A stretch of DNA of 64,000 nt from Phycisphaera sp. (GTDB lineage: Bacteria > Planctomycetota > Phycisphaerae > Phycisphaerales > UBA1924), in contig RHLH01000001.1 of NCBI GenBank assembly GCA_003712165.1, positions 1,647,575 to 1,711,574 of the forward strand, in the 5' to 3' direction. Shown piece by piece: positions 7,832 to 18,000 of this stretch. The position numbers and the translations under genes are program-made. Numbering within the stretch: the first letter of the stretch is position 1; every line of letters starts with the position of its first letter. Below the pieces are notes generated by a model that was given only the letters and a program-made list of their open reading frames with translations, ran no database searches and had not been told where the DNA came from.

Positions 7832-8494
7832 ATGCTAAACGGATGGTGGGTAGCCAGTGTACTCGATAGCTCCAACGGCACGGTCTACCTCGTATCGTGG
7901 GTGGTCGTTGTTGTTGGCTCAATCGTGCTGCATGAACTAGCGCACGGCTGGGCCGCGATCTACAAAGGCGATCGCACGCCTATCGAACTCGGGCACATGA
8001 CCTGGAACCCACTGGTTCACATGGGCCAGACAAGCCTGATCCTGTTTCTGATCTTCGGATTCGCGTACGGTGCGATGCCGGTCAATCCATCACGAATGCG
8101 CGGCCGTTACGCGGGCGCATTTGTATCGGCGGCTGGACCAGCAATGAACGTGCTCATATCGCTCGTTTGCATGTTTCTCGCGGGTGTTGTTCTGGGATTT
8201 GAAAGCTGGATCGGTGATCCCTTGGCTTCGAATCTGTTCCTGTTCTTCACAACAGGTTCCTGGCTCAACATCGTGCTCTGTGTGTTCAATCTACTCCCGG
8301 TTCCACCACTTGATGGCAGTCATATTCTTGGTAACTTCTACCCAGCATATAACCGGCTCTGGATGAGCGAGAACGGCCAGTGGTTTGCACTTGGCGCGTT
8401 TATTCTCGTGTTCATCTTTGCGTTCGACTTCATCGTCCCAATTGCCATGAACACCACGGCATTTGGAGTTGCCGCTATAGCCAGTGTTTTCTAA
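7832..8494 (+). CDS. Site-2-type (M50 family) membrane metalloprotease
   Basis: 220 residues with about five or six hydrophobic segments. The first zinc motif is HELAHG in the second membrane helix region (about residues 31-36), and the second is the LPVPPLDGSHIL segment (about residues 155-165), where the Asp completes the metal site as in the NPDG motif of site-2 proteases. The short form without PDZ domain resembles the SpoIVFB/RseP-like minimal subgroup. Substrates cannot be told from sequence; a role in intramembrane cleavage of anti-sigma factors or remnant peptides is possible but not shown. It ends directly against the convergent ureohydrolase gene. Confidence 0.88.
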   Translation: MLNGWWVASVLDSSNGTVYLVSWVVVVVGSIVLHELAHGWAAIYKGDRTPIELGHMTWNPLVHMGQTSLILFLIFGFAYGAMPVNPSRMRGRYAGAFVSAAGPAMNVLISLVCMFLAGVVLGFESWIGDPLASNLFLFFTTGSWLNIVLCVFNLLPVPPLDGSHILGNFYPAYNRLWMSENGQWFALGAFILVFIFAFDFIVPIAMNTTAFGVAAIASVF

Positions 8495-9415
8495 CTAGCA
8501 GTTCCATGATGCTGCTGCACACAGACACAGCCTATAGAGAATTCTCGCCCCTACGTTGGCATCCCACTCGCTCCCGTCAGGCGATGGGGCGACTTCAACA
8601 AGATCAAACCCTACAACCCGCTTGCCGCTCTCGGCGACCACTTGCATCAGCATGACAGCCTGATTGAAACTGAGCCCTCCCGGGACGGGGGTGCCGGTTC
8701 CAGGGCAGAGTGAAGGATCGAGGCCGTCGATATCGAACGAGATATAGACGTTCTCAGGCAGCATCGACACAGTTTCGATGCACAGGTCTTTGAATGACCT
8801 GCCCGCATCGGTAGCCTCGAAAATCATGTGATCACGCAACACGAGGATCCTTCCGTCGGCATTGCGAACGACGTCCTGCTCCTCTTCGCAGTAATCTCGA
8901 ATACCAACCTGCGCGAGCCTGGTCACCTCGGGGCAGGAGTCGATCACATTCCGCATGACCGAGGCGTGTGAGTACGTGTAGCCCTCATACGCCTTGCGGA
9001 GGTCCATGTGCGCATCGATCTGCAAAACACCTAGCTCTTTCGCATGCTCTGCCGCGGCTTCGATCGCACCGAGCGAGACGCTGTGCTCTCCGCCCAAGAG
9101 TGCGGGAATCTGCCCCCGCTTGAGGGCTTCAAGAGTCCTGCGGTGGGTCTCAGCTCGGATCTGCTCGCCGATGATGTTGTCTTCTGCACTCGTTTGGAAT
9201 GAAGCAGGCTCATCGATAAACACACCAAGTGGTGTGCCGGCCAGCTTGAACCGAGGTTCCTCGTAATCCAGCTGTTCGTAGGCGTTGAGGATGATCTCCG
9301 GGCCTCTGCTCGTGCCTTTGCCGTAGGAAGCCGTCCCGTCGTAGCAGACAGGCGTGATGAGTACCGTGGCGTTCTCACGGGCGCAGCTGGTTTCGAAGAT
9401 GGGGCAGCCAAACAT
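8495..9415 (-). CDS. Agmatinase / arginase family ureohydrolase
   Basis: 306 residues. The binuclear manganese site is complete: GGEHSVSLG, the DAHMDLR motif (D-x-H-x-D) and SFDIDGLDP with the second D-x-D. PGGLSFNQA and the FDLVEVAPSPD ending also fit the family. Such enzymes hydrolyse a guanidino group to urea; agmatine or another guanidino compound is the likely substrate, which sequence alone cannot settle. The ATG at 9415 overlaps the previous stop as TGATG and gives an N-terminus near the family start; upstream in-frame codons lie inside the neighbouring gene. A second, distinct ureohydrolase lies at 62.1 kb beside AST genes, so the two probably have different substrates. Confidence 0.88.
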   Translation of the reverse strand: MFGCPIFETSCARENATVLITPVCYDGTASYGKGTSRGPEIILNAYEQLDYEEPRFKLAGTPLGVFIDEPASFQTSAEDNIIGEQIRAETHRRTLEALKRGQIPALLGGEHSVSLGAIEAAAEHAKELGVLQIDAHMDLRKAYEGYTYSHASVMRNVIDSCPEVTRLAQVGIRDYCEEEQDVVRNADGRILVLRDHMIFEATDAGRSFKDLCIETVSMLPENVYISFDIDGLDPSLCPGTGTPVPGGLSFNQAVMLMQVVAESGKRVVGFDLVEVAPSPDGSEWDANVGARILYRLCLCAAASWNC

Positions 9416-11217
9416 CAGTCGCGCTCGGGCCAGGGCTGGCCGATCCAATCCTCGAAGTGCACACGCTGGGCGTCCGTCGGCGCATCAACAAGTTCGAGGT
9501 CGTACCTCTGGCTGACTTTGCCCGCGATGGTGAGTTCAACTTCTCGGTAGTTGTCACGTCTGAACACACCCATAGTGAGTGAGTCGCCGATCTCGGATTC
9601 GTCGAGGATATCGCTCCATTTGTCGGCATCGAGCCTCACCCCATCCGCTGAGACAATCTCGTCATCGAGGATCAGTCCTGCCTCGAACGCCGGGCTGTTG
9701 TCAAAGACACGCGACACAACAGTCCTGCCGCCCGAATCTCTCAGCGATAGACCCGCGAAAGGCACTGGATCAGGATCGCGGAGTATGAGCTCGAGGCCGA
9801 CCGTGCTCAGTAGATCCTCGAGCGGCATCTGGTCAACGCCCGAGATGTGCCTTTCGAAGAACCCCTCGACACTCGTTCCTGCGACCTCGGCGATGGTCTC
9901 CTGGAACTGCTCAGGCGTGTACCCGCCCGACTCGTATGGATATCGCTCATTCATCAATCGCATGACATCATCGAATGACCCCGCCCCTTCGGTCTCGCTG
10001 CGGATCAGCATGTCCAGTGCGAGCGAGATAATGTGTCCCTGCGTGTAGATGCTGACGTTCGTGTTCCGGTGATCGGGGCTGCTCGGCCCCCAGAACTTAA
10101 GCCACGCGTCGTAGCTCGCCTGCTCAACCGTTGTCATCGCACGACCGGGGTTGCCACGCACGCTACCGATTGATCCCGCGACTGCGTCGAGGTAGTTCTG
10201 GATGGTCCGTTGCCCGGTGCGAGCAAGCAACAGATCGTCGTAGTAACTTGTCGAACCCTCGGCGACCCAGAGCTGGGTCGTGTAGTTCTCCTTGTCGTAG
10301 TCGTAGGGGGTGATCCCTGCGGGTCTGAAGTTCTTGACGTTCCATGTGTGGAAGAATTCATGAGTGACCAGCCCGAGGAAGCCTCGGTAGCCCGACTCGC
10401 TCGTGAACGAACTCGGCCTGGTCTGCATGATCGTTGAGTTGAGATGCTCGGTGCCGCCCCCGATGCCGTCGGCGCTGTGAATGAGGAAGACGTACCGGTC
10501 GAAGTGGTTCGACTGGAAGATGTCCATGCAGGCTTCAGCGATCTTTCCGAAGTCGTCGCTGAGTTCTTCGTCGGTCTTGGCGCACTCGCCCCAGATCACG
10601 ATCTCGAAATCGACGCCCTGGAGTTCGAACTCGATAAGGCGGTGCTCACCGATCTCTATGGGGCTGTCTACCAGCACATCAAAGTTGGCTGCCACGAGCG
10701 CGTTCTCTGAATCTGCCCTCGCGAGCCCGCTTGCGACCTGCCAGTCACCCAGCCCGTCGAAACGGACGATGTGCTCTTCTAATCGCCGCGCTGGATTCAT
10801 CACAAAGATGCTGGACCCGTTCAGGAACACGTGCGAATCGTCGGCGTGTCTCGTCCGGAGGCCCAGCTCATTTGCGAAGATGTCGTAGCCGAACGTCACG
10901 CTCTCGGCGCCGCCCGCATCGACGATCCATGCATTCTTGCGGATCTTCTCGACAGGCAGAGGCTGGCCGGATTGGTCAACCGCATCGAACGTGCGGACCG
11001 TCGCGGCGAAATCCAGGATGCCGTACCTGCCGGGCCTCCAGGTAGGCAGTACAAACTCCGCCTGTTCGCCCGGCTGATCGATGGTTGCCTCGATACGGAC
11101 GATTTGGTTACGGGCCCGATCGAGCCGGACTGTGTAATCCACGCCCGGCTGGGCGGCACACGCCGGGAGCAGGGGCGTTGTCAAGAGTAGAAACAGTGAA
11201 GAACGAATCGTTGTCAT
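9415..11217 (-). CDS. M61 family (glycyl aminopeptidase-like) metallopeptidase, exported
   Basis: 600 residues. The N-terminal segment is a signal peptide ending LLPAC, with Cys20 as a possible lipobox cysteine. An N-terminal beta domain with PTWRPGRYGILDFA (typical of M61) precedes the gluzincin active site HEFFHTWNVKNFRP (His286, Glu287, His290) and the downstream WVAEGSTSYYDDL glutamate motif. A PDZ-like domain follows at about residues 505-580 (GLSLRDSGGRTVVSRVFDNSPAFEAGLILDDEIVSADG). ATG 11217 is preferred over the longer frame because GGAG lies just upstream and the signal peptide starts there. It is divergent from the BtpA-like gene (38 bp) and coupled to the following ureohydrolase. 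Confidence 0.92.
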   Translation of the reverse strand: MTTIRSSLFLLLTTPLLPACAAQPGVDYTVRLDRARNQIVRIEATIDQPGEQAEFVLPTWRPGRYGILDFAATVRTFDAVDQSGQPLPVEKIRKNAWIVDAGGAESVTFGYDIFANELGLRTRHADDSHVFLNGSSIFVMNPARRLEEHIVRFDGLGDWQVASGLARADSENALVAANFDVLVDSPIEIGEHRLIEFELQGVDFEIVIWGECAKTDEELSDDFGKIAEACMDIFQSNHFDRYVFLIHSADGIGGGTEHLNSTIMQTRPSSFTSESGYRGFLGLVTHEFFHTWNVKNFRPAGITPYDYDKENYTTQLWVAEGSTSYYDDLLLARTGQRTIQNYLDAVAGSIGSVRGNPGRAMTTVEQASYDAWLKFWGPSSPDHRNTNVSIYTQGHIISLALDMLIRSETEGAGSFDDVMRLMNERYPYESGGYTPEQFQETIAEVAGTSVEGFFERHISGVDQMPLEDLLSTVGLELILRDPDPVPFAGLSLRDSGGRTVVSRVFDNSPAFEAGLILDDEIVSADGVRLDADKWSDILDESEIGDSLTMGVFRRDNYREVELTIAGKVSQRYDLELVDAPTDAQRVHFEDWIGQPWPERD

Positions 11218-11255
11218 ACGGTTCTCCGAGAAATGCTGGGTACACTTTACGCGAT

Positions 11256-12086
11256 ATGTCCCAGCCCCGACCAAATTGCACTGGCGCCGACTTTCTCTGC
11301 GAAGGTGGGCGTCTGATCGGCATGGTCCATGTCGGCGCAACCCCGGGGACGCCCCGTTCGGAGAAATCGGTCGGGGAACTGGTCGATGACGCGGTGGTCG
11401 AAGCGAGAAAGCTCGCCCAAGCCGGCTTCGATGGGCTCATCGTCGAGAACATGCACGACGCCCCCTACGTCCACGGCGACCAATTGGGCCCAGAACAAAC
11501 CGCTGTGATGACAATCGTCGCGTCAGCAGTTCGGGAGACATTCGAGGGGCCTGTGGGTGTGCAGATACTCTCGGGTGGCAACTGCCACGCCCTTGCCAGC
11601 GCTTACGCGACGGGCAGCTCGTTTATCCGATGTGAGAACTTCGTGTTCTCTCATATTGCCGACGAGGGGCTGCTGGCCGAGGCAGAAGCGGGTTCGCTTC
11701 TGAGGTACCGGCGCTCGATCGGGGCAGAGAACGTCGCGATACTCACGGACATCAAGAAGAAGCATGCATCGCACGCGGTGACTGCGGACATCTCGATCCG
11801 TGACGCGATCGAGGCAGCCGAGTTCTTCGGAACCGACGGCGTCATCATCACGGGAACCGCCACCGGTCAGCCAGCATCAATCGATGATCTCAAGGAAGCC
11901 CGGCGCTCGGCAAGCGTCCCGGTTCTTGTTGGATCGGGAGTGACACCCGATTCTGTAAAGCAACTTCTCGACCACGCTCACGCACTGATCGTTGGGTCGT
12001 TCATCAAGACTGACGGCAAGTGGTACCAACCGGTTGACCCAGATCGAGCCGAGCAGATTGTCCGTGCACGAGACGGTGCTGGCTAA
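11256..12086 (+). CDS. BtpA/SgcQ family protein
   Basis: 276 residues forming a TIM-barrel-like protein. Family features are GMVHVGATPGTPR near the N-terminus, DGLIVENMHDAPY, GVQILSGGNCHALASAYATGSSFIRCENF, ILTDIKKKHASHA, DGVIITGTATGQPA and VLVGSGVTPDSV, the last resembling a phosphate-binding loop. BtpA is linked to photosystem I stability in cyanobacteria, and SgcQ is a putative sugar-phosphate enzyme; non-photosynthetic homologues have unknown activity. The ATG at 11256 has no Shine-Dalgarno; a TACACT hexamer lies 9 nt upstream. The next gene follows after 3 bp. Confidence 0.85.
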   Translation: MSQPRPNCTGADFLCEGGRLIGMVHVGATPGTPRSEKSVGELVDDAVVEARKLAQAGFDGLIVENMHDAPYVHGDQLGPEQTAVMTIVASAVRETFEGPVGVQILSGGNCHALASAYATGSSFIRCENFVFSHIADEGLLAEAEAGSLLRYRRSIGAENVAILTDIKKKHASHAVTADISIRDAIEAAEFFGTDGVIITGTATGQPASIDDLKEARRSASVPVLVGSGVTPDSVKQLLDHAHALIVGSFIKTDGKWYQPVDPDRAEQIVRARDGAG

Positions 12087-12089
12087 CGC

Positions 12090-13142
12090 GTGGCGATCTC
12101 TGACACCACCATCGGTATCGCCGCGGGCGTAGGAGCATCCAGCTTTTGGGTGCTGACGACGATCTTCTTCACCGCCGGCGGCAAGCGGATCGGTGTCACA
12201 GCTGTCAACACGCTCCGAATGATCATGGCGATCGCCCTCCTCGGGACAACCCACTTGATTCTCTTCGGGAAGCTCGTGCCCGAGGTCGCGACGACCGAGA
12301 TGTGGATCGCACTTGCGCTCTCTGGCGTGATCGGGCTCACGATCTGTGATCAAGCACTATTCTCGGCTTTCCTGGATATCGGGCCGCGCAAGGCGCTGCT
12401 GTTCATGACCACGTCCCCGATCTTCGCGGCAATCTTCGGCTATTTCATACTCGGCGAGAAGCTCGGTCCCGCCTCGATTGTTGGGATGATCGTCACACTG
12501 TCCGGCATCGCGTGGGTCGTACTGGAACGGCAGGAGACCAAGCCAGAGCGGTCGAAGCACGCTGTCCGTGGGTTCATCTTCGTCATGATCGGCGCGATCT
12601 GTCAGCCACTCGGAGGGATGTTCTCGAAGATCGGCATGGGCATCGGCAGCATGCCGGAAGCCGAGCAGGTATCTCCGATGGCAGCCACGCTCGTGCGGAT
12701 GGTCTTCGGGCTGTGCGGCATGGCTCCTATCGTCCTGATCTCGTGGCGTATGGTCAAGAAACGCGAACAGGAAGCACTCAAGCCAAAGTGGGGGTCGGGT
12801 GTCGCGTTCACGTTTGGCGGTGCGGTCTTCGGCCCGTACCTTGGCGTCTGGTTGTCGTTGGTCGCGATGGCGTTCTCACCTCTCGGGATCGCACAGACTC
12901 TGCTCTCGCTCTCACCGGTGATGATCCTGCCATTTGTAAAGCGGCTCTACAATGAAAGGCTTACAAAGGCCGCGGTGCTGGGAGCGGTCGGAGCCGTCAC
13001 CGGCGCGGGCATCATCTCGGCCGCCGAGGAAATCGATCGCAGGCTGGGTTTCGCACAATCATCAGATGAAGATACTGGCGATGCAGCCGGTCATCCAGCA
13101 GGTCAGGGCACCTCCGAACATGGCCCGCAGCCCGATTCTTGA
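12090..13142 (+). CDS. EamA/DMT superfamily transporter
   Basis: 350 residues, GTG start 3 bp after the BtpA-like stop. About ten hydrophobic segments are arranged in two EamA-type halves: the first ends near GIAWVVLERQE and the second begins GFIFVMIGAICQPLGGMFSKIG. The motif around LGPASIVGMIVTLSGIAWVV (penultimate helix of a half) is typical of drug/metabolite transporters. Substrate unknown. The hydrophilic tail after the last helix (about 35 residues, EIDRRLG to the end) is encoded in DNA that overlaps the 3' end of the convergent transporter gene by 81 bp. Confidence 0.85.
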   Translation: MAISDTTIGIAAGVGASSFWVLTTIFFTAGGKRIGVTAVNTLRMIMAIALLGTTHLILFGKLVPEVATTEMWIALALSGVIGLTICDQALFSAFLDIGPRKALLFMTTSPIFAAIFGYFILGEKLGPASIVGMIVTLSGIAWVVLERQETKPERSKHAVRGFIFVMIGAICQPLGGMFSKIGMGIGSMPEAEQVSPMAATLVRMVFGLCGMAPIVLISWRMVKKREQEALKPKWGSGVAFTFGGAVFGPYLGVWLSLVAMAFSPLGIAQTLLSLSPVMILPFVKRLYNERLTKAAVLGAVGAVTGAGIISAAEEIDRRLGFAQSSDEDTGDAAGHPAGQGTSEHGPQPDS

Positions 13143-14345
13143 AAAATCCGATCGCCGCTCTGGCGCGATGGCGGTCAGTCCGCCGATCTGAATCGCGATA
13201 GAAGGGAAGTTCGCAAACCCGCATAGCGCATACGTGGTAATAGCAGCAGACTTTGCTGATATCTCGTTACCTTGAATGAGTTCTCGAAGCGAGTCGTACG
13301 CCAGGAACTCTGTCACTACCATGGATGTGCCCAGGACCTCTCCGATCTGACGGATATCGCCCCGCTCGATCCCGATCAACGCAGCTACGGGCGAGAAGGC
13401 CAAACCCAGGATTCCGATGAGCGAGAGTTCATCCAGACCAAGCCACGATTCAAGCATATTGCCGAGTCTCGTATCACTGAGTGCCGCGAGCGGCCAATCA
13501 ACCAGCGCGATCAGGGCAACAAACGCCACGAGCATCGCTGCGACATTGAGCGCTAGCTTGAGACCATCCGTGGCGCCGGCGGCTGCGGCATCGAGCACAT
13601 TGACTGTCGTGCGCTCCTGGCCGACTGTATTGGCCATCTCAAACTCGTCCGCCTGTTCTTCCGTTTCTGGCAGGAGAATCTTTGCCATCACAAACGCGCC
13701 GGGTGCAGACATAGCACTCGCGGTCAAGAGGTGCTTGGCGAACTCGAGCTGGGAATCCGGATCATCGCCTCCGAGCATGCCGACGTAGGCTGCAAGAACC
13801 GACCCGGCGATCGTCGAAAAGCCGCACGTCATCACCAGCATGATCTGAGATCTGGTCATGGTGGGGAGATAAGGCTTGATACAGAGCGGTGCCTCGGTCT
13901 GTCCCACAAACACGTTCGCTGCGGCAGCGAGTGCTTCAGAGCCGGACACCCCGATGACCGTCTTGAGAATCGCAGCGAGCCCCGCGACCACTCGCTGCAT
14001 GATCCCCAGGTGGTAAAGGATCGACATCACCGAAGCAAAGAACACGATCGTTGGCAGGACCTGCACGACAAAGATAAAGCCCCAGCTCTGCGAGGGATCG
14101 ACGAGATCACCGAACATAAAGCTGGCACCCTCCTGGCTGAAGCTCAGGAGCTTCGTCACGAGACCCGCGAAGTACTCATAGACCACGACGATCGGTTTGA
14201 AACGGATCAGCAGGAACGCGATGACCAGCTGCAACGCGATTCCAGCGATGATGATCCGGGGCTTGACCGCTCTCTTGCTCGTCGAAAACGCGAAAGCGAT
14301 CGCGAGAAAGACAAGAATCCCAAGCAGGCCTCTGGCCAGATCCAT
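13062..14345 (-). CDS. Concentrative nucleoside transporter (CNT / NupC family)
   Basis: 427 residues with many membrane helices. Recognisable CNT features are FVVQVLPTIVFFASVMSILYHLG, the GVSGSEALAAAANVFVGQTEAPL segment (nucleoside/cation binding; family pattern G.sg.EslaaaaNvFlGqtEAPl), SQIMLVMTCGFSTIAGSVLAAYVGML and the late TTYALCGFANFPSIAIQIGG segment. The family imports nucleosides with Na+ or H+. ATG 14345 has GGAGGGTGA upstream; the longer upstream frame overlaps the divergent kinase. The divergent uridine-kinase-like gene (55 bp away) supports nucleoside salvage. Confidence 0.92.
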   Translation of the reverse strand: MDLARGLLGILVFLAIAFAFSTSKRAVKPRIIIAGIALQLVIAFLLIRFKPIVVVYEYFAGLVTKLLSFSQEGASFMFGDLVDPSQSWGFIFVVQVLPTIVFFASVMSILYHLGIMQRVVAGLAAILKTVIGVSGSEALAAAANVFVGQTEAPLCIKPYLPTMTRSQIMLVMTCGFSTIAGSVLAAYVGMLGGDDPDSQLEFAKHLLTASAMSAPGAFVMAKILLPETEEQADEFEMANTVGQERTTVNVLDAAAAGATDGLKLALNVAAMLVAFVALIALVDWPLAALSDTRLGNMLESWLGLDELSLIGILGLAFSPVAALIGIERGDIRQIGEVLGTSMVVTEFLAYDSLRELIQGNEISAKSAAITTYALCGFANFPSIAIQIGGLTAIAPERRSDFSRIGLRAMFGGALTCWMTGCIASIFI

Positions 14346-14400
14346 ATAGTCACCCTCCGGAGCCAAGGGCAAGAGCGTAACGAATCGAAGGCCGACGCGT

Positions 14401-15009
14401 ATGGCGACCAAACCAGAGACCATCCACTCGCTCGACGAGGCAGTCGCGCAACTCATCGAGGCAGTTGCTGAGAGGCGATCGTCTCGTCGGCTCGTGCTAG
14501 CCGTGGGAGGCCCTGTCGGGTCAGGGAAGTCTACTCTGGCTGAAAGGCTTGGCGGCACGGTCGTCACCACCGACGATTATCTCCCCGACTACGAGAAGAC
14601 CGAGTATGAACTCCGAGACGAGCCTGATTCGTCCGACCTGCCCAGGCTGGCCGAGGATCTGCAGACGCTGCAAGAGACAGGCCGGGGCGATATCCCGAGA
14701 TGGTGTTTCCATGAACATCGCAGGGTCGATTGCAGGGTCATCGAAGCGGGAGACCTGATCATCTGCGAGGGCCTGTTCGCGCTGCACCCGCTGATCGCAT
14801 CGGTCACGGATATTCGTGTTCTTGTCCGGGCCGATCGTGATGTCCGCTGGGACCGTTGGGAGAGAATCGAGCAGGCCGGCGAGCGAGGGTGGGGCGTGGA
14901 TCGTGCCCGTGATCACTTCAACCGTATCGCAGATCCCACATACGCGAAGCACGCGCACCTCTACGAAAGAGATCTGGACTACATAGTGCTCAACAACTCG
15001 ACCGGCTAA
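14401..15009 (+). CDS. Uridine kinase-like P-loop nucleoside/phosphoribulokinase family protein
   Basis: 202 residues. Walker A is GGPVGSGKST (about residues 36-45), followed by VVTTDDYLPDYEKTEYE, the aspartate-containing substrate region of uridine kinase/phosphoribulokinase proteins, the WCFHEHRRVDCRVIEAGDLIICEGLFAL segment (the GLFAL motif is typical) and DIRVLVRADRDVRWDRWER-RI lid-type basic residues. The enzyme probably phosphorylates a nucleoside or related sugar. Pairing with a divergent CNT transporter argues for nucleoside salvage, but the substrate is not proven. AAGG lies 10 nt before the ATG. Confidence 0.8.
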   Translation: MATKPETIHSLDEAVAQLIEAVAERRSSRRLVLAVGGPVGSGKSTLAERLGGTVVTTDDYLPDYEKTEYELRDEPDSSDLPRLAEDLQTLQETGRGDIPRWCFHEHRRVDCRVIEAGDLIICEGLFALHPLIASVTDIRVLVRADRDVRWDRWERIEQAGERGWGVDRARDHFNRIADPTYAKHAHLYERDLDYIVLNNSTG

Positions 15010-15029
15010 TCCGTGAACAGCGGGGCTTC

Positions 15030-15035
15030 TATTAT
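15030..15035 (+). promoter_or_regulatory. Putative -10 element (TATTAT), leaderless start of hrpA
   Basis: TATTAT ends 5 nt before the GTG start at 15041, with CCTGA between and no Shine-Dalgarno. A -35 is not evident. Confidence 0.42.
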
Positions 15036-15040
15036 CCTGA

Positions 15041-18000
15041 GTGAGTGACGATTCGACACCCAGAAAGCGGAGGAGACGCCGGGGTAAAAGCCTGGGTGGG
15101 AGTGTACGCGCTCAAGGGTCACCCCCCCAGAATCTATCTCAATGCTTCGGTGGCGATCGCCGACGCATTCGGGCGCTCTTTCGTCAAAACAAAGCAGCAC
15201 AGGCTCAAGAGCTGATCGGTCGGTCGATCGCGAATGCAGAGGCAAGAAAGACCGCGGCCCCCAGAGTCGAGTACCCGATTGATCTTCCATTTACTGAGCA
15301 TATCGATCTGATCAAAGAAGCGATATCGCGCAGCCAAGTCACCGTTGTGTGCGGCGAGACCGGGTCCGGGAAGTCCACGCAGCTGCCAAAGCTCCTCCTC
15401 GAGATGGGACGGGGCGTGACAGGAGTAATCGGGCACACACAGCCAAGGCGACTGGCGGCCAGAGCTGTCGCCGACCGTGTGTCCGAAGAGATCGGGTGCA
15501 AGCTCGGCGAACAGGTCGGATACAAAGTGAGATTCGGAGACCACACCAACGACAAAACGCTCATCAAGCTGATGACCGACGGCATCCTTCTTGCAGAAAC
15601 ACGCTCCGATCGGCTCCTTGAGTTCTACGACACGATCATCATCGACGAGGCGCACGAACGGAGCCTCAACATCGACTTCCTGCTCGGCTATCTCCATCAG
15701 ATTCTGCCGAAGCGGCCCGATCTCAAGATCGTCATTACCTCGGCAACAATCGATGCAGATCGATTCGCGGTTCACTTTGAGGACGTCAACTGCGCTCCGG
15801 TTCCCATACTTGAGATCTCAGGGCGTGCCTACCCAGTTGAATTGCGATATCGCCCCGTTGAAGATGTCGATGACAGCGACGAGGCGAGCGTACCCAGGGC
15901 GGTCGTCAGGGCGATCGAAGAACTCGCCGCAGAGGATCGGGCCGGCGACCCCGGCGATGTTCTGGTCTTTCTGCCCGGTGAGCGTGAGATCCGTGAGGCA
16001 TCCCGAGAACTCCGCTTTGAATCAGAGATGAACCCGGTGTTTCGAGGAGCGGAGATCCTGCCGCTCTATGCAAGGCTATCGCCTGGTGATCAGCAGCGCA
16101 TCTTCCGTCGATCCACGAGGCGCAGGATTGTGCTCTCGACGAATGTCGCGGAAACATCTCTCACGGTGCCAGGAATCCGGTATGTGATTGATTCTGGTCT
16201 GGCGAGGATGAACCGCTACTCGTCGCGCCGGAAGATCCAGTCGCTCCAGATTGAGCCGATCAGCAAGGCGTCAGCACGCCAGCGAGCCGGACGTTGCGGA
16301 CGTACCGAGCCCGGTATCTGTGTGAGACTTTACTCAGAGTCTGACCACGACGGCCGAGACGAATTCACAAGTCCCGAGATATTGCGTACGAATCTCGCTG
16401 GTGTGATTCTGCAGATGCAGTCACTCGGGTTGGGGTTGCCGCAAGATTTCCCGTTCGTTGAGCCCCCTGATTCTCGTCGGATCAACGACGCCTACGACAC
16501 GCTGCATGAGCTCAACGCGATCGATGCTGAACGCAGGCTGACCATGACGGGCCAGACCTTGGCCCGACTTCCAGTAGATCCTCGAATCGGCCGAATCCTT
16601 GTCCAGGCAAACGATGAGAGAGTATTACAAGATGCTCTGATCGTTGCATCCTTCCTTGAGATACGCGATCCCCGGGACCGCCCGTACGAGAAACGCGACG
16701 CAGCTGATAACCATCACGCACGCTTCACGGACACAACGTCTGACTTCCTGACAGTTCTCAGGCTTTGGGAGCATTATCACAACCTGAAAGAGGAACTATC
16801 CCGATCACAGCTCAGGAAGCGTTGCGCCAAAGAGTATCTGTCGTACCAGCGTCTCCGCGAATGGACTGATACACACAGGCAGCTTCGAGATATGTGCAGA
16901 GACGCCGACCTGCGAGCTACCAAGAAACTCGGAGAAGAGACCCGCGATGCTCTTCACCGCTCGGTCCTTTCCGGGAGTCTCACCGGGATCGGAAAGAAGC
17001 ACCACGAAGGCGGATTCAGCGGTTCACGAGGAGGGCGTTTCTATATACACCCATCGTCCGGAGTCAAGGACAAAGGAACACAGTGGCTCGTTGCTTCTGA
17101 ACTCGTACGCACGACAAAGCTCTTCGCCAGAACGGTGGCCCGGATCGACCCGAGCTGGATCGAATCAGTTGCGGGGCACCTCATCGTTCGCGAGTATGCC
17201 GAACCTGAGTACATCGCGGAGCGTGGTAGGGTCGAGGCACGTGTAACCGTTACGCTCTTTGATCTCGATATCAGCAAAGATCGGCTGGTTGACTACGGCT
17301 CTGTGAACCGCACCCACGCTCGCCAGATATTTATCGAGCAGGCTCTGGTCGATGATCAACTCGATTCTGATGGGAAGTACCGACGGCACAACGAATCGCT
17401 GATCGCTCAGTATCAGCGTGACGAAGCAAAGCTAAGGCGAGCAGGCCATCTTGATCGGGAACAGATGATCCGTTTCTTTGATCAGAGGTTGCCAGATGAC
17501 GTGGTGACTGCAAAACGCTTCGATCGGTGGCGGAGGAAAGCAGAAAGAGAGAACCCTGAACTTCTCTTCATGCAGCCAGAGGACATCGGGTCAGAAAGTG
17601 CAGAGTCCCCCGACCAGACTCTCTATCCCGATTCAATCACTCTGAGACACGGCCCAGCTGTTGCTGTTGAGTACACGCACGATCCAGGCGGCGCCGAAGA
17701 CGGAATGTCCATACGTGTGCCCCTCCACCTCGCTTCAGGGCTTGACGCAGATCAGACAAACTGGCTTGTGCCAGGCTGGCTGCAAGAAAGGGTCGAAGCG
17801 GTGCTGAAGGGACTTCCCAGGGAAATTCGCCGACAGTTCAACGTCGCGGACGTTCTTGACAGGGTGGTTTCGCGTTTGCGGCAAGACAAAGGTGGATTCT
17901 ACGAGCAACTTGCCAGTGTCGTGACCGATGTGACGAAGGTATCGGTGACGCCCGATATGTGTCGTTCTGTCAGGCTGAGGGATCACCTGCATCCGCTCAT

